Assembly: GCA_029238665.1 (NCBI GenBank)
Contig: JAQWFQ010000015.1
Location: forward strand, 1-46,965
Source: Crocinitomicaceae bacterium
GTDB lineage: Bacteria; Bacteroidota; Bacteroidia; Flavobacteriales_D; Crocinitomicaceae
Direction: 5' to 3'
DNA: 46,965 nt
Within the stretch, counting starts at the first letter, position 1. Each line of letters begins with the position of its first letter. Position numbers and translations under genes: made by a program. The notes under the pieces are model-generated. The model was given only the letters and a program-made list of their open reading frames with translations, ran no database searches and was not told the DNA's origin. This document shows positions 11,651-22,823 of this stretch, one piece after another.

Positions 11651-12166
11651 TTAACCGTTAAATACTTTCTCAAGGTCTACTCCTCTTTGACGTGCAACTT
11701 GTACTGCATCTCTCATTTGAGATAACGCATCAATTGTCGCCTTAACCACATTGTGTGGGTTAGAAGAACCTTGTGATTTTGCCAAGACATTATGAACTCC
11801 AACACTTTCCAACACTGCACGCATCGCACCACCGGCGATAACCCCAGTACCTTCAGAGGCTGGTCTCAAAAGAACTCTTGCTCCACTGAATTTTCCTTTT
11901 TGTAAGTGAGGTACAGTACCGTGTAAGATTGGAACTCTAATTAAGTTCTTCTTAGCATCGTCAATTCCTTTAGAAATTGCTTCTGTTACCTCTTTTGCTT
12001 TACCTAGTCCGTGTCCAACGATACCGTTCTCATCACCTACAACAACAATTGCAGAGAAACTAAACGTACGTCCACCTTTTGTAACCTTAGTTACACGGTT
12101 CACGGCAACAAGCTTATCTTTAAGCTCGATATCTGCAGATTTTACTCTGTTTACTTCTTTTGCCAT
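11651..12166 (-). CDS. rpsE: 30S ribosomal protein S5
   Basis: 171 residues. It has the dsRNA-binding-like N-terminal domain ([30 protein letters not shown]) and the C-terminal domain with [20 protein letters not shown] and [14 protein letters not shown]5 sits at the mRNA entry site and affects decoding accuracy; the KGGRT loop is where spectinomycin-resistance changes occur in other species. It starts 2 bases after rplR. Confidence 0.97.
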   Translation of the reverse strand: MAKEVNRVKSADIELKDKLVAVNRVTKVTKGGRTFSFSAIVVVGDENGIVGHGLGKAKEVTEAISKGIDDAKKNLIRVPILHGTVPHLQKGKFSGARVLLRPASEGTGVIAGGAMRAVLESVGVHNVLAKSQGSSNPHNVVKATIDALSQMRDAVQVARQRGVDLEKVFNG

Positions 12167-12168
12167 TC

Positions 12169-12519
12169 TTATAATTTTAGTCCGCCTTCTCTTGCTGAGT
12201 CAGCTAATGATTTAACACGTCCGTGGTATAAATATCCATTACGATCGAATACCGCCTTTTCTATTCCGGCCTTAATTGCCTTTTCTGCTACCTCTTTACC
12301 AACAACCGCCGCTTGTTCAATTTTTGTTCCTTTGGCTGTTTTGTTGTTGAACGATGTTGCTGATATTAATGTTTTACCAGTTGAATCGTCAATAATTTGA
12401 GCGTAAATCTGTTTGTTACTTCTAAAAACAGATAAACGAGGCATCAAAGAAGTACCAGTAATTTTCTTTCTGATTCTTCGTTTGATTTTTGCTCTTCTTG
12501 TTATTTTGCTAAATGCCAT
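12169..12519 (-). CDS. rplR: 50S ribosomal protein L18
   Basis: 116 residues. Binds 5S rRNA with L5 and L25. Typical blocks are [52 protein letters not shown] and the C-terminal [20 protein letters not shown]. Lies between rplF and rpsE. Confidence 0.97.
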   Translation of the reverse strand: MAFSKITRRAKIKRRIRKKITGTSLMPRLSVFRSNKQIYAQIIDDSTGKTLISATSFNNKTAKGTKIEQAAVVGKEVAEKAIKAGIEKAVFDRNGYLYHGRVKSLADSAREGGLKL

Positions 12520-12538
12520 AATTTATGATATCTAATAA

Positions 12539-13090
12539 TTATTTCGCTGCCGTTTTACCAGCTTTTCTTCTAATTTCTTCACCTAAGAATCGTACTCCTT
12601 TACCTTTGTATGGTTCTGGTTTACGAAGAGATCGAATTTTGGCAGCGACTTGTCCAACTAATTGCTTATCGTGAGATTCCAATGTTATCACTGGCGCCTT
12701 ACCTTTAGCTGAGACTGCAGATACCTTAATTTCTTTAGGAAGTTCGAAAACAAATGGGTGAGAGTATCCTAATGATAACTCTAATGTTTGACCATTAGCA
12801 TTAGCACGGTAACCTACACCTACTATTTCTAATTCCTTCTTGAACCCTTCCGAAACACCAACGATCATGTTAAGAACTAACGCACGGTATAAACCATGTT
12901 TTGCTCTATGATCAGGAGAATCTGATTCGCGGGTGAAAGTTATTGTAGCGTCTTCAATGTTCATTGAGATACAAGAATCCATTTCTTGCGTCAACTCACC
13001 TTTAGACCCCTTGACAGTAACTACGTTATTGTCAACTTTCACTTCTACTCCACTCGGGATTGTTACTGGGGATTTACCTATCCTTGACAT
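12539..13090 (-). CDS. rplF: 50S ribosomal protein L6
   Basis: 183 residues with the two duplicated L6 folds: MSRIGKSPVTIPSGVEVKV in the first, and the C-terminal signature EPYKGKGVRFLGEEIRRKAG in the second. It lies near the factor-binding site of the 50S subunit. Follows rpsH by 20 bases. Confidence 0.97.
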   Translation of the reverse strand: MSRIGKSPVTIPSGVEVKVDNNVVTVKGSKGELTQEMDSCISMNIEDATITFTRESDSPDHRAKHGLYRALVLNMIVGVSEGFKKELEIVGVGYRANANGQTLELSLGYSHPFVFELPKEIKVSAVSAKGKAPVITLESHDKQLVGQVAAKIRSLRKPEPYKGKGVRFLGEEIRRKAGKTAAK

Positions 13091-13110
13091 TATCTTTGTA
13101 CTTAATTTAA

Positions 13111-13509
13111 TTAATAAACGTAAGCAAGAACTTCTCCTCCTACGTTTTGTCTTGTTGCTTGTTTACCTGTAATTACACCTTTTGATGTAGATACAATCGC
13201 AATTCCAAGTCCGTTCAATACACGTGGCATTTCATTAGCCCCACTATATTTTCTTAAACCTGGACGAGAAGCTCTTTGCAATTTCGTAATTGCTGGAACT
13301 TTCGTTGATGGATTGTACTTCAGTGCAATTTTAATAACACCTTGTTTGTCATCGTCTTCAAATTTGAAGTCTGTAACATACCCTTGGTCAAATAAAATTT
13401 GTGTCATTGCACGTTTCACATTTGAACCTGGTATTTCAACCATTTTTAACTTCGCCGCACTTGCGTTACGTATACGAGTTAAAAAATCTGCTATTGGATC
13501 TGTATTCAT
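13111..13509 (-). CDS. rpsH: 30S ribosomal protein S8
   Basis: 132 residues, beginning MNTDPIADFLTRIRNASAA and ending with the S8 signature region ISTSKGVITGKQATRQNVGG then EVLAYVY. It binds helix 21 of 16S rRNA; in E. coli it also represses the spc operon. It follows rpsN with a 57-base spacer, one of the longer gaps in this operon. Confidence 0.97.
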   Translation of the reverse strand: MNTDPIADFLTRIRNASAAKLKMVEIPGSNVKRAMTQILFDQGYVTDFKFEDDDKQGVIKIALKYNPSTKVPAITKLQRASRPGLRKYSGANEMPRVLNGLGIAIVSTSKGVITGKQATRQNVGGEVLAYVY

Positions 13510-13566
13510 ATTTATAAAATTCGGTAACGGTTTTCATTTTTATTGAACCTGAAACCAGTTAATAAT

Positions 13567-13881
13567 TTACCAACTTGCTTTTTTAACACCTGGAATCATA
13601 CCATTCAATGCCATTTCACGGAATGTTACCCTTGAAATACCAAATTGACGCATATATCCTCTTGGTCTACCTGTTAATCCACATCTATTGTGAACACGAA
13701 CCTTTGCAGAATTAGCAGGTAACTTTTGTAATGCAATCATTGCATCCCACTTAGCGTCTACTACTTCATCCGATTGATCCGTAGATTTAAGAATTTTTGT
13801 TAACTCAGCACGCTTTTCAGCATAACGAGCAGCCATCTTAATTCTTTTGCGCTCACGCGCTTTCATTGATTCTTTTGCCAT
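13567..13881 (-). CDS. rpsN: 30S ribosomal protein S14, long zinc-free form
   Basis: 104 residues, the long form of S14. The conserved C-terminal core reads [20 protein letters not shown] then [20 protein letters not shown]. It lacks the CxxC pairs of the short zinc-binding S14, so it is the zinc-independent type. Located in the 30S head between rplE and rpsH. Confidence 0.97.
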   Translation of the reverse strand: MAKESMKARERKRIKMAARYAEKRAELTKILKSTDQSDEVVDAKWDAMIALQKLPANSAKVRVHNRCGLTGRPRGYMRQFGISRVTFREMALNGMIPGVKKASW

Positions 13882-13887
13882 CTCTAA

Positions 13888-14439
13888 TTATTTTTTAGTA
13901 AAAGGAAATCCAAACTCACTTAGTAAAGCATTTCCTTCCTCATCGCTTTTTGCAGATGTAACGAAGGTAACGTCCATACCCATGATTCGACTTACTTTAT
14001 CAATATCAATTTCTGGAAAGATAATGTGTTCTTTAACACCCATGTTAAAATTACCTCTTCCGTCAAATCCTTTAGCATTAATACCTCTAAAATCTCTAGT
14101 TCGCGGCAAAGCTACTGAAATAAATCGATCTAAAAAATCATACATGCGTTGACCTCTTAAAGTTACTTTAGTTCCAATAGGCATTCCCTTTCTCAACTTG
14201 AAGTTAGAAATATCTTTTTTCGAGATCGTAGCAACGGCTCTTTGACCTGCAATACGAGATAAATCTTCAATTGCATTGTCAATTAACTTCTTGTCACCCA
14301 CTGCATCTCCGATACCTTGGCTAATAATAATTTTCTCTAGTTTCGGTACTTGCATTATAGTCTTGTAACCGAACTTTTCAGTAAGCGCTGACATAATTTC
14401 AGCACTATACTTTTCTTGTAGTCTTGGTGTATAACTCAT
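13888..14439 (-). CDS. rplE: 50S ribosomal protein L5
   Basis: 183 residues. Binds 5S rRNA and contacts P-site tRNA through the central protuberance. Features are [37 protein letters not shown] and the C-terminal [20 protein letters not shown]. The start overlaps the rplX stop by one base. Confidence 0.97.
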   Translation of the reverse strand: MSYTPRLQEKYSAEIMSALTEKFGYKTIMQVPKLEKIIISQGIGDAVGDKKLIDNAIEDLSRIAGQRAVATISKKDISNFKLRKGMPIGTKVTLRGQRMYDFLDRFISVALPRTRDFRGINAKGFDGRGNFNMGVKEHIIFPEIDIDKVSRIMGMDVTFVTSAKSDEEGNALLSEFGFPFTKK

Positions 14440-14756
14440 TACTTAATTACCTTTCCGGATTTTTTTGAATAACGAACCATTTTCCCATCCTTATCTGCTT
14501 TACGTCCTGTACGTGAAGCTTGACCGTCTGAGACAATCATAAGGTTAGAAATATGGATGCTTGACTCTTTCTCCACGATTCCACCTTGTGGATCCGTTGC
14601 ACTAGGTTTCTGGTGTTTCTTCATTAAGTTAACACCCTCAACTATAGCGCGAGATTTCTTTCTATCGATCGTAAGAATTTTTCCTTCTTGACCGTTTGAT
14701 TCACCGCTAATCACTTTAACAGTGTCACCTACTTTAATGTGTAATTTCTGTTGCAT
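14439..14756 (-). CDS. rplX: 50S ribosomal protein L24
   Basis: 105 residues with an N-terminal KOW motif ([38 protein letters not shown]). An early 50S assembly initiator near the tunnel exit. It lies 8 bases after rplN and overlaps rplE by one base. Confidence 0.97.
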   Translation of the reverse strand: MQQKLHIKVGDTVKVISGESNGQEGKILTIDRKKSRAIVEGVNLMKKHQKPSATDPQGGIVEKESSIHISNLMIVSDGQASRTGRKADKDGKMVRYSKKSGKVIK

Positions 14757-14764
14757 AACGTTGA

Positions 14765-15133
14765 TTAAAGTACCTCTGGAGCAAGAGACACAACTTTCAT
14801 AAAGTCTGCGTCACGTAACTCACGGGCAACTGGTCCAAAAATACGTGTTCCTCTCATCTCACCTGCTTGATTTAAGATAACGCAAGCGTTATCATCAAAG
14901 CGGATATAAGATCCATCAGCACGTCGTACCTCCTTCTTTGTTCTTACTATTACTGCTGTGGCTACTGTTCCTTTCTTGACAGCGCCAGATGGCATCGCAC
15001 TCTTTACGGTAACAACTATTTTGTCACCTACAGAAGCATATCGACGTTTTGTACCCCCTAAAACACGGATACATAACACCTCTTTTGCTCCAGAGTTGTC
15101 AGCCACTTTAAGTCTTGATTCAGTTTGTATCAT
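14765..15133 (-). CDS. rplN: 50S ribosomal protein L14
   Basis: 122 residues. It starts [20 protein letters not shown], contains the L14 signature with [20 protein letters not shown] and [20 protein letters not shown], and ends [20 protein letters not shown]. It forms a 30S-50S bridge and is the docking site for RsfS in other bacteria. Lies between rpsQ and rplX. Confidence 0.97.
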   Translation of the reverse strand: MIQTESRLKVADNSGAKEVLCIRVLGGTKRRYASVGDKIVVTVKSAMPSGAVKKGTVATAVIVRTKKEVRRADGSYIRFDDNACVILNQAGEMRGTRIFGPVARELRDADFMKVVSLAPEVL

Positions 15134-15142
15134 TACTAAAAA

Positions 15143-15400
15143 TTATTTTGCTCGTTCAACAACCTCTACTAACCTCCAGTTCTTTGATTTCGACAAAGGT
15201 CTTGTCTCCATTATTCTAACTGTATCTCCCTCATTGCAATCATTCTTTTCATCATGAGCAACAAATTTTGTAGTGTTCTTAACGAACTTTCCGTACTTGG
15301 GATGTTTTACTTTACGTTCAACTGCAACAACAATAGATTTTTCCATTTTGTTACTAGTTACGATCCCAATACGCTCTTTTCTTAAATTACGCTTTTCCAT
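15143..15400 (-). CDS. rpsQ: 30S ribosomal protein S17
   Basis: 85 residues, an OB-fold protein of the 30S body. It starts [20 protein letters not shown] and contains [20 protein letters not shown] and [20 protein letters not shown]. Lies between rpmC and rplN. Confidence 0.97.
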   Translation of the reverse strand: MEKRNLRKERIGIVTSNKMEKSIVVAVERKVKHPKYGKFVKNTTKFVAHDEKNDCNEGDTVRIMETRPLSKSKNWRLVEVVERAK

Positions 15401-15424
15401 TTCAAGCTAGTTTTTAACAAGCAA

Positions 15425-15619
15425 CTATGCTTGTCCTTCACGTTTTGTTAATTCAGTCTTCAATCTTGCGATTGTTCTTCTCATATGACGGAGTTGTAAT
15501 GGGTTTTCCATTGGTGCAACACTGTGCGTCAATTTCATTTTAACCATTTGCTCAGATAAATTTGAAAGTTGATCTTTCACATCTACATCCGACATTTTTG
15601 CGATTTCTTGCTGCTTCAT
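15425..15619 (-). CDS. rpmC: 50S ribosomal protein L29
   Basis: 64 residues, two helices: MKQQEIAKMSDVDVKDQLSN and then NPLQLRHMRRTIARLKTELT. Sits at the tunnel exit beside L23, near the docking site of trigger factor and SRP. Starts 8 bases after rplP. Confidence 0.96.
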   Translation of the reverse strand: MKQQEIAKMSDVDVKDQLSNLSEQMVKMKLTHSVAPMENPLQLRHMRRTIARLKTELTKREGQA

Positions 15620-15627
15620 ACTAATTA

Positions 15628-16056
15628 CTATTTAGTTGGTATAACAAAATCGTTACGTGTAACGAATTTACATTTTACCGGTAATTTTTGTGCCGCCAAA
15701 CGCATTGCTTCTTTAGCTGTTTCATACGGTACACCGTCAGCTTCGAATAATATACGTCCTGGACGGACAACTGCAACCCAGTGACTAGGTGCTCCTTTTC
15801 CTTTACCCATACGTACCTCAGCTGGTTTAGCTGTAACAGGTTTGTCTGGGAATATACGGATCCACACTTTTCCCTCACGCTTCATGTATCGAGTAACGGC
15901 AATACGAGAAGCTTCAATTTGACGTGAAGTTAGCCAACCTGGCTCAAGTGTTTTTAATCCGAAAGATCCGAAAGCAACAGTGCTACCTCTATGAGCTAAT
16001 CCTCTGTTTCTACCCTTCTGAGCTTTTCTAAATTTGGTTCTTTTTGGCTGTAACAT
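15628..16056 (-). CDS. rplP: 50S ribosomal protein L16
   Basis: 142 residues. It starts [19 protein letters not shown] and contains [20 protein letters not shown] then [20 protein letters not shown], the conserved region around the arginine hydroxylated in E. coli L16. Contacts A-site tRNA elbow and the peptidyl-transferase region. Lies between rpsC and rpmC. Confidence 0.97.
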   Translation of the reverse strand: MLQPKRTKFRKAQKGRNRGLAHRGSTVAFGSFGLKTLEPGWLTSRQIEASRIAVTRYMKREGKVWIRIFPDKPVTAKPAEVRMGKGKGAPSHWVAVVRPGRILFEADGVPYETAKEAMRLAAQKLPVKCKFVTRNDFVIPTK

Positions 16057-16079
16057 CTTAAATAAATTTTACTGTCCTT

Positions 16080-16790
16080 TTACTTTTTTCTTCTTTTTCC
16101 TCCTGATGGTTTTCTTCCGCCTTTCTGACCAGAAGACATACCGATGTTTGGAGAAAGATCACGCTTACCATATACCTCACCTTTACAGATCCATACCTTG
16201 ATACCAAGACGACCGTATGTAGTGTGAGCTTCTGCTAAAGCATAATCGATGTCAGCTCTGAACGTATGTAACGGAGTACGTCCATCCTTGTACATCTCTG
16301 AACGAGCCATCTCTGCTCCATTCAAACGTCCGGAAATCTTAACTTTGATTCCTTCTGCTCCCATGCGCATTGTACTCGCGATAGACATTTTAATTGCTCT
16401 TCTAAAAGAAATTCTTGCCTCTAATTGACGAGCAATTCCATCCGCAACTAATCGAGCATCCAATTCTGGACGTTTCACCTCGAAAATGTTAATTTGGATG
16501 TCTTTTTTCGTCAACTTCTTCAACTCTTCTTTAAGTTTGTCAACTTCTTGTCCACCTTTTCCAATAATTACACCTGGTCTTGCTGTGTTGATCGTAACGG
16601 TTACCAACTTCAACGTTCTCTCGATGATAATTTTTGAAATGCTTGCTTTAGATAAACGAGCGCGAAGGTATTTACGAACTTTATCGTCTTCAACGATTTT
16701 ATCTCCATAATTACTTCCACCGTACCAGTTAGACTCCCATCCTTGGATGAAACCTAATCTATTTCCAATTGGATTTGTTTTTTGTCCCAT
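16080..16790 (-). CDS. rpsC: 30S ribosomal protein S3
   Basis: 236 residues. An N-terminal KH domain carries the GxxG loop in [17 protein letters not shown]; the C-terminal domain contains [20 protein letters not shown] and [18 protein letters not shown]3 lines the mRNA entry channel and has helicase-related roles. The C-terminus is strongly basic ([13 protein letters not shown]). Follows rplV by 10 bases. Confidence 0.97.
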   Translation of the reverse strand: MGQKTNPIGNRLGFIQGWESNWYGGSNYGDKIVEDDKVRKYLRARLSKASISKIIIERTLKLVTVTINTARPGVIIGKGGQEVDKLKEELKKLTKKDIQINIFEVKRPELDARLVADGIARQLEARISFRRAIKMSIASTMRMGAEGIKVKISGRLNGAEMARSEMYKDGRTPLHTFRADIDYALAEAHTTYGRLGIKVWICKGEVYGKRDLSPNIGMSSGQKGGRKPSGGKRRKK

Positions 16791-16800
16791 TTATCTAAAA

Positions 16801-17202
16801 TTATTCTGCGTTCTTACCGTCTACGACGATAGTAACATGGTTAGACCTTTTTCTAATTCTGTGCGCACGACCTTGTGGAGCTGGTTGAATTCTCTTCAAC
16901 ATAGCACCTCCACTAACTTCAATCGACTTAACGAATAAAGTTTCTTCTTCGATGTTCTTACCTTCATTCTTTTGCTCCCAATTGGCAATCGCTGAACGTA
17001 ATAACTTCGCAAGGCTTGTAGACGCATCCTTAGCATTGTGTTGCAAAATGTTTAGAGCTTTATTGACCTCAACTCCTCTAATAAGATCTGCAACTAATCT
17101 CATTTTTCGTGGAGCGATTGGAGACTTATTAAGTTTCGCGAATGCGATTGACTTATTTGCCTCTTTTCGTTGCTCTGCTACTAATCTTTTTCTAGCACCC
17201 AT
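16801..17202 (-). CDS. rplV: 50S ribosomal protein L22
   Basis: 133 residues. Lines the exit tunnel with its extended beta hairpin; features are [33 protein letters not shown] and the hairpin/C-terminal region [20 protein letters not shown]. It has a slightly long N-terminus ([18 protein letters not shown]). Lies between rpsS and rpsC. Confidence 0.96.
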   Translation of the reverse strand: MGARKRLVAEQRKEANKSIAFAKLNKSPIAPRKMRLVADLIRGVEVNKALNILQHNAKDASTSLAKLLRSAIANWEQKNEGKNIEEETLFVKSIEVSGGAMLKRIQPAPQGRAHRIRKRSNHVTIVVDGKNAE

Positions 17203-17213
17203 AATCTGCTATT

Positions 17214-17492
17214 TTATCTTTTCTTATCTTTTCTGTTCCCAGCATGACCACGGAAGTTACGAGTAGGAGAAAATTCTCCTAGCTTGTGACCAACCATGTT
17301 CTCACTAACGAAAACAGGAATAAACTTATTACCATTATGCACAGCGAAAGTTAATCCAACAAAATCAGGAGTAATTGTACTTGCTCTTGACCATGTTTTG
17401 ATTACTGACTTACTACCAGATTCTTGTGCATCATCTACTCGCTTAATTAGCTTGTAGTGTACAAATGGTGGTTTTTTTAATGAACGACTCAT
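17214..17492 (-). CDS. rpsS: 30S ribosomal protein S19
   Basis: 92 residues. It starts [20 protein letters not shown] and has the signature [20 protein letters not shown] followed by [16 protein letters not shown]. Partner of S13 in the 30S head. Starts 7 bases after rplB. Confidence 0.97.
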   Translation of the reverse strand: MSRSLKKPPFVHYKLIKRVDDAQESGSKSVIKTWSRASTITPDFVGLTFAVHNGNKFIPVFVSENMVGHKLGEFSPTRNFRGHAGNRKDKKR

Positions 17493-17499
17493 ATCCTAA

Positions 17500-18324
17500 T
17501 TATTTTTTTCTTCTTTCGATGATAAACTTGTCTGAATACTTTTTCTTAGATCTAGTTTTATATCCTTTAGCAGGAATACCATTACGAGATCTAGGGTGGC
17601 CTCCAGAATTCTTCCCTTCACCACCACCCATTGGATGATCGACAGGATTCATTACTACACCACGTACACGTGGACGACGACCTAACCATCTTGTTCTTCC
17701 GGCCTTACCAGAAACAGTCAAGTTGTGTTCAGAATTAGATACTGCTCCGATTGTTGCCAAACAAGTTGTCAAAATCATTCTAGATTCACCAGAAGGAAGT
17801 TTGATAATTGCGTAACGACCATCTCGAGCGTTCAGTTGTGCATAAGTACCAGCTCCACGTGCAATTGCTCCACCCTTACCAGGCTTCATTTCAATGTTGT
17901 GAATAACTGTACCTAGAGGAATGTCCGATAAGAATAATGCATTCCCAACATTTGGAGCTGCTTCTTTTCCGGATACGATTGTATCGCCCACTTTCAATCC
18001 ATCAGGTGCGATAATGTATCGTTTTTCACCATCTGCGTAGAATAACAATGCAATTCTAGCTGTTCGGTTTGGATCGTACTCGATCGACTTTACCGTTGCT
18101 GGAACATCGTGCTTCTCTCTTTTGAAATCAATGATACGATACTTTTGTTTGTGACCACCACCAATATAGCGCATAGTCATTCTACCATCATTGTTTCGAC
18201 CACCAGATTTTTTCTTTCCCGCTACTAAGCTCTTTTCAGGAGCGTTCGTAGTTACTTCAGAATAGTCACTGTTGACCTTGTGTCTTTGCCCTGGAGTGGT
18301 AGGCTTGAATTTCTTAAGACCCAT
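17500..18324 (-). CDS. rplB: 50S ribosomal protein L2
   Basis: 274 residues, the usual length. Needed for subunit association and peptidyl-transferase integrity. The N-terminal OB fold includes [20 protein letters not shown]; the C-terminal part has the catalytically important loop [20 protein letters not shown] with the conserved histidine. Lies between rplW and rpsS. Confidence 0.98.
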   Translation of the reverse strand: MGLKKFKPTTPGQRHKVNSDYSEVTTNAPEKSLVAGKKKSGGRNNDGRMTMRYIGGGHKQKYRIIDFKREKHDVPATVKSIEYDPNRTARIALLFYADGEKRYIIAPDGLKVGDTIVSGKEAAPNVGNALFLSDIPLGTVIHNIEMKPGKGGAIARGAGTYAQLNARDGRYAIIKLPSGESRMILTTCLATIGAVSNSEHNLTVSGKAGRTRWLGRRPRVRGVVMNPVDHPMGGGEGKNSGGHPRSRNGIPAKGYKTRSKKKYSDKFIIERRKK

Positions 18325-18335
18325 GTTTAACGTGC

Positions 18336-18632
18336 TTAAAAGTTATTAAATAAATCAATCGCTTCTCCTTCTGCAACAGTAACAACGGCTTTCTTCCATT
18401 TTTTACTTGGTTGCTCAACGATACCTCTATTCGTATATTTCGTAGAGGATTTTCCACCGCCATAATTCATTGTTCGCACTTCAGTTACCTGAACTCCGTA
18501 CAACTTCTCGACAGCATTTTTAATTTCAATTTTATTAGCCATTCTATCAACAGCAAAAGTGAAACGGTTAAACTTCTCACTTAAATCCGTTGCTTTTTCT
18601 GAAATAATAGGCTTCTTAATAATGTTCTTCAT
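18336..18632 (-). CDS. rplW: 50S ribosomal protein L23
   Basis: 98 residues. It starts [20 protein letters not shown], with [20 protein letters not shown] and [14 protein letters not shown]. It forms the tunnel-exit docking site for trigger factor and SRP. Lies 5 bases after rplD. Confidence 0.97.
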   Translation of the reverse strand: MKNIIKKPIISEKATDLSEKFNRFTFAVDRMANKIEIKNAVEKLYGVQVTEVRTMNYGGGKSSTKYTNRGIVEQPSKKWKKAVVTVAEGEAIDLFNNF

Positions 18633-18637
18633 CTCAA

Positions 18638-19264
18638 TTAGTTTAGAATCTTTTCGATTACTTCAATTGAACTTTCTGCCATAACTACTTTTGTTGCATT
18701 TAATACATCAAATGTATTCACTGAATCAGCTGTTACGACTTTCACTCTCTTAAGGTTACGAGATGATAAGTATACGTTATCATTTTGCTCTCCTAAGATC
18801 ATCAATACTTTGTCATCTTGAAGTTTAAGGTTTGACAATAATGCTTCGAAGTCTTTCGTTTTGATATCATCAAACTTCAAGTCTTTAATTACCATTATGT
18901 CTTTAGAAACTGCTTTGTATGAAAATGCTGACTTACGCGCCAATCTTTTCAACTTCACGTTCAATTTGAAGTGGTAATTTCTTGGACGAGGTCCAAAAAT
19001 ACGACCACCACCTACTCGAGTACCAGACTTGATACTACCAGCACGTGCTCCACCTGTTCCTTTCTGCTTCTTAATTTTTCGAGTAGACCCTGTGATTTCA
19101 GCTCTTTCTTTCGCTTTATGCGTTCCCTGACGACGATTCGCTAGGTGCTGCTTAACATCAAGATAGATAGCGTGATCATTTGGCTCAATACCGAAAACCT
19201 CTTTTGATAAGCTAACTTCCTTAGCAGTAGCTTTTCCTTTTGCGCTAATTACTTTAACTTTCAT
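18638..19264 (-). CDS. rplD: 50S ribosomal protein L4
   Basis: 208 residues. The tunnel loop region reads KQKGTGGARAGSIKSGTRVG then GGRIFGPRPRNYHFKLN; the globular domain ends with VVMAESSIEVIEKILN. In gamma-proteobacteria L4 also represses the S10 operon; whether it does here is unknown. The start overlaps the rplC stop by one base. Confidence 0.97.
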   Translation of the reverse strand: MKVKVISAKGKATAKEVSLSKEVFGIEPNDHAIYLDVKQHLANRRQGTHKAKERAEITGSTRKIKKQKGTGGARAGSIKSGTRVGGGRIFGPRPRNYHFKLNVKLKRLARKSAFSYKAVSKDIMVIKDLKFDDIKTKDFEALLSNLKLQDDKVLMILGEQNDNVYLSSRNLKRVKVVTADSVNTFDVLNATKVVMAESSIEVIEKILN

Positions 19265-19878
19265 TACTTCTCAATTATTACGGTTGAACCTTTAGCTCCA
19301 GGTACAGAACCTTTCACTACGATTAAATTCTTATCTGCAAGAACTTTTAAAACTTGAAGGTTTTCCATTTTCACTCTTTCGTTACCCATTTGTCCGGCCA
19401 TGCGCATTCCTTTGAATACACGAGCTGGATAAGATGCAGCACCAATAGATCCTGGAGCACGTAGTCTATTATGCTGACCGTGTGTTGCTTGACCAACTCC
19501 GGCAAAACCATGACGTTTTACTACCCCTTGAAATCCCTTTCCTTTAGATGTTCCTACTACCCCAACGTACTCACCTTCTTCAAAGATGTCAACGTTGACG
19601 ATATCACCGAGATTTAGATTTTCGAAGCCTTTAAACTCAACTAATTTCGACTTTGGGTCGGTTTTAGCTTTCTTAAAGTGACCTTTCATAGCGCTTGGAG
19701 TATTCTTTTCCTTGCGGTCTCCAAACCCCATTTGAACAGCCTCGTAACCATCTCTGTCTTGTGTTTTAACTTGAGTTACAACACAAGGACCTGCTTCTAT
19801 CACCGTGCATGGCATTGCTTTACCCTCGGCACTGTAGATGCTAGTCATTCCGATTTTTCTACCAATAATTCCTGGCAT
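19264..19878 (-). CDS. rplC: 50S ribosomal protein L3
   Basis: 204 residues. It starts [20 protein letters not shown] and contains [20 protein letters not shown], then [20 protein letters not shown] and [14 protein letters not shown], the long loop reaching the peptidyl-transferase centre. The Gln in VGQATHG corresponds to the position methylated in E. coli L3. Lies 29 bases after rpsJ. Confidence 0.97.
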   Translation of the reverse strand: MPGIIGRKIGMTSIYSAEGKAMPCTVIEAGPCVVTQVKTQDRDGYEAVQMGFGDRKEKNTPSAMKGHFKKAKTDPKSKLVEFKGFENLNLGDIVNVDIFEEGEYVGVVGTSKGKGFQGVVKRHGFAGVGQATHGQHNRLRAPGSIGAASYPARVFKGMRMAGQMGNERVKMENLQVLKVLADKNLIVVKGSVPGAKGSTVIIEK

Positions 19879-19907
19879 ACTTTAACTATTTATGATTAAA
19901 CTTTTAT

Positions 19908-20213
19908 TTATACTTTAATTTCAACATCAACACCACTTGGAAGCTCCAAACGCATTAATGCGTCAACAGTTTTCGAAGATGAACTGTAGATATCCATCAA
20001 ACGCTTGTAAGCACACAATTCGAATTGCTCACGTGCTTTTTTGTTTACGTGTGGAGATTTCAAAACAGTATAAATTCTTTTGTGAGTTGGTAATGGAATT
20101 GGTCCACTAACTACAGCACCTGTTGATTTTACAGTCTTAACGATCTTTTCAGCTGATTTATCAACTAAATTGTGATCGTATGATTTCAATTTGATTCTAA
20201 TTTTTTGATTCAT
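19908..20213 (-). CDS. rpsJ: 30S ribosomal protein S10
   Basis: 101 residues from the ATG at 20213 ([20 protein letters not shown]); an in-frame ATG eight codons earlier would overlap the end of fusA and adds residues not found in S10. Features are [20 protein letters not shown] and the C-terminus [14 protein letters not shown]10 also serves as NusE in transcription antitermination. It starts 10 bases after fusA, joining the str and S10 parts. Confidence 0.96.
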   Translation of the reverse strand: MNQKIRIKLKSYDHNLVDKSAEKIVKTVKSTGAVVSGPIPLPTHKRIYTVLKSPHVNKKAREQFELCAYKRLMDIYSSSSKTVDALMRLELPSGVDVEIKV

Positions 20214-20223
20214 CGCTATATAA

Positions 20224-22326
20224 TTACGCTTTAACACCTTTTACTTTCGCTACTACTTCATCAGCAACACTTCTTGGAGCTTCCGCATAATGTGCGAATT
20301 CCATACTTGAAGTTGCTCTACCTGAAGACATAGTTCTTAATTGAGTAACATATCCAAACATTTCAGATAATGGAACATCAGCCTTAACAACCTTTGCACC
20401 ATTCTTATCATCCATTCCTTTCATGATACCACGACGACGGTTAAGGTCACCTACAATATCACCCATGTTCTCTTCTGGTGTTACCACCTCTAAGTTCATC
20501 ATAGGCTCTAAAAGAACAGGACTTGCTTTTGGTAATGCATTTTTGAACGCCAATTTAGCACACAACTCAAATGATAAAGCATCTGAATCGACAGCGTGGA
20601 AAGAACCATCTTTCAATGTCACTTTCATTGCGTCCATTTCGAAGCCTGCCATTACACCATTCTTCATAGAATCTTTAAATCCTTTTTCAACAGAAGGAAT
20701 AAACTCTCTTGGAATATTACCACCTTTAATGATGTTAACAAACTCCAATCCTGTTTTTTCTGGATCTTCTTGAGGTTCAATAGTAACAACGATATCAGCA
20801 AATTTACCACGTCCACCTGATTGTTTCTTATAAACTTCTCTATGGTCAACTGGTGCTGTAATGTTTTCACGGTAACTTACTTGAGGAGCACCTTGGTTCA
20901 CCTCAACTTTAAATTCACGCTTTAAACGATCAACAATAATCTCTAAGTGTAACTCTCCCATTCCTGAGATAATCGTCTGACCTGAATCCTCATCCGTTTT
21001 CACTTGGAAAGTAGGATCCTCTTCTGCCAACTTAGATAAACCAACACCTAATCTATCAGCATCTGCTTGAGTTTTAGGCTCAATAGCAATACCAATTACC
21101 GGGTCTGGGAAATCCATAGATTCTAATACAATCGGTGACTTCTCATCACACAACGTATCACCTGTCTTAATGTCTTTAAATCCAACGAATGCTCCAATAT
21201 CTCCAGCTCCTAATTCAGGAACTTGATTTTGTTTATCCGCATGCATTTGGAAAATACGAGAAATACGTTCTTTTTTACCAGAACGAGCATTTAACACGTA
21301 TGATCCTGCCTCCAACTTACCTGAGTAAGCACGAGTGAAACACAAACGACCTACGAAAGGATCTGTTGCAATTTTAAATGCTAATGCAGCAAATGGCTCA
21401 TCAAAAGAAGGCTTACGAGACTCTTCTTCATCCGTTTTAGGATTTGTTCCGATAATCGCTTCAACGTCCATTGGTGAAGGAAGAATTTCCATTACCATAT
21501 CCAACATTGCCTGAACACCTTTATTTTTGAATGCAGAACCACACATCATTGGTACAACTTTACCTGAGATAGTAGCCTCACGTAATGCATCTAAGATTTC
21601 TCTTTCTGTTAATGACTCAGGATCTTCGAAATACTTCTCCATCAAGTTGTCATCAAATTCAGCAACAGCTTCTAAAAGTTCTTCTCTCAATTGAGTTGCT
21701 TCTTCTAAGATATCTGCAGGAATTTCAATTTCTTCAAAAGTCATACCTTGGTCTTCTTCATTCCAAGTAATCCCTTTGAAGTTAATTAAATCAACAACCC
21801 CTCTAAAATCATCTTCTGCTCCAATGTTAACCTGTAATGGTAAAGCATGACTTCCTAACATTTCTTTAACCTGCTTACACACGTTAATGAAATCAGCACC
21901 TTGACGGTCCATTTTGTTTACGAAACCAATTCTTGGAACATTGTAGTTATTTGCTAGTCTCCAGTTTGTCTCAGACTGTGGCTCAACACCATCAACTGCA
22001 GAAAACAAGAAAACTAAACCATCCAAAACACGTAGTGAACGATTTACCTCAACAGTAAAATCAACGTGACCTGGTGTATCAATAATATTTACATGGTATT
22101 TTTTTGAACGGTAGTTCCAGTTCAGAGTTGTTGCAGCAGAAGTAATTGTAATACCTCTTTCTTGCTCTTGCTCCATCCAGTCCATTGTAGCACCTCCATC
22201 ATGAACCTCTCCAATTTTGTGGTTTACACCACCATAATAAAGAATACGTTCAGTCGTAGTGGTCTTACCTGCATCAATATGTGCAGCAATACCAATATTT
22301 CTAGTGTATTTAAGATCTCTAGCCAT
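20224..22326 (-). CDS. fusA: Elongation factor G
   Basis: 700 residues, a full-length translocase GTPase. G-domain motifs are [15 protein letters not shown] (P-loop), [20 protein letters not shown] (G3) and [11 protein letters not shown] (G4). Domains II-V follow, with [20 protein letters not shown] in domain III and [19 protein letters not shown] near the C-terminus. It moves tRNA-mRNA after peptide transfer and, with RRF, recycles ribosomes. Lies 5 bases after rpsG. Confidence 0.98.
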   Translation of the reverse strand: MARDLKYTRNIGIAAHIDAGKTTTTERILYYGGVNHKIGEVHDGGATMDWMEQEQERGITITSAATTLNWNYRSKKYHVNIIDTPGHVDFTVEVNRSLRVLDGLVFLFSAVDGVEPQSETNWRLANNYNVPRIGFVNKMDRQGADFINVCKQVKEMLGSHALPLQVNIGAEDDFRGVVDLINFKGITWNEEDQGMTFEEIEIPADILEEATQLREELLEAVAEFDDNLMEKYFEDPESLTEREILDALREATISGKVVPMMCGSAFKNKGVQAMLDMVMEILPSPMDVEAIIGTNPKTDEEESRKPSFDEPFAALAFKIATDPFVGRLCFTRAYSGKLEAGSYVLNARSGKKERISRIFQMHADKQNQVPELGAGDIGAFVGFKDIKTGDTLCDEKSPIVLESMDFPDPVIGIAIEPKTQADADRLGVGLSKLAEEDPTFQVKTDEDSGQTIISGMGELHLEIIVDRLKREFKVEVNQGAPQVSYRENITAPVDHREVYKKQSGGRGKFADIVVTIEPQEDPEKTGLEFVNIIKGGNIPREFIPSVEKGFKDSMKNGVMAGFEMDAMKVTLKDGSFHAVDSDALSFELCAKLAFKNALPKASPVLLEPMMNLEVVTPEENMGDIVGDLNRRRGIMKGMDDKNGAKVVKADVPLSEMFGYVTQLRTMSSGRATSSMEFAHYAEAPRSVADEVVAKVKGVKA

Positions 22327-22331
22327 TTCTA

Positions 22332-22802
22332 TTAAAATCTAAAGTGTGAGAACGCCTTGTTTGCCTCAGCCATTCTTAATGTATCTTCTTTCTTCTTGTA
22401 AGCAGCACCTTCTTCTTTCGAAGCAGCAATAACCTCAGCAGCTAACTTTTGAGCCATTGTTTTCTCATTACGCTTACGTGAATAACCGATTAACCACTTC
22501 ATAGCTAATGATTCTTTTCTTCCTTCACGAACTGGTGTAGGAATCTGGAATGTTGCACCACCTACACGGCGACTACGAACCTCAACCACTGGAGTAATAT
22601 TCTCTAGTGCTTTTTTCCAAGTTTCTAAACCTGTTGCATCTTCTAATTTTGCATCAACCATTTCCATGGCATCATAAAATATCTTAAACGCCAAATTTTT
22701 CTTCCCGTCCAACATCATGTTGTTGACAAACTTTGTCACTTGAACATCTTTAAATATAGGATCCGGAAGGATGGCTATCTTTTTCGCTTTTCTTCTTCTC
22801 AT
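22332..22802 (-). CDS. rpsG: 30S ribosomal protein S7
   Basis: 156 residues, helical, organising the 30S head and binding the 3' domain of 16S rRNA. It contains [40 protein letters not shown] and the C-terminus [13 protein letters not shown]. Lies between rpsL and fusA. Confidence 0.97.
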   Translation of the reverse strand: MRRRKAKKIAILPDPIFKDVQVTKFVNNMMLDGKKNLAFKIFYDAMEMVDAKLEDATGLETWKKALENITPVVEVRSRRVGGATFQIPTPVREGRKESLAMKWLIGYSRKRNEKTMAQKLAAEVIAASKEEGAAYKKKEDTLRMAEANKAFSHFRF

Positions 22803-22823
22803 CTTTTATACTTTTAAAAAAGA

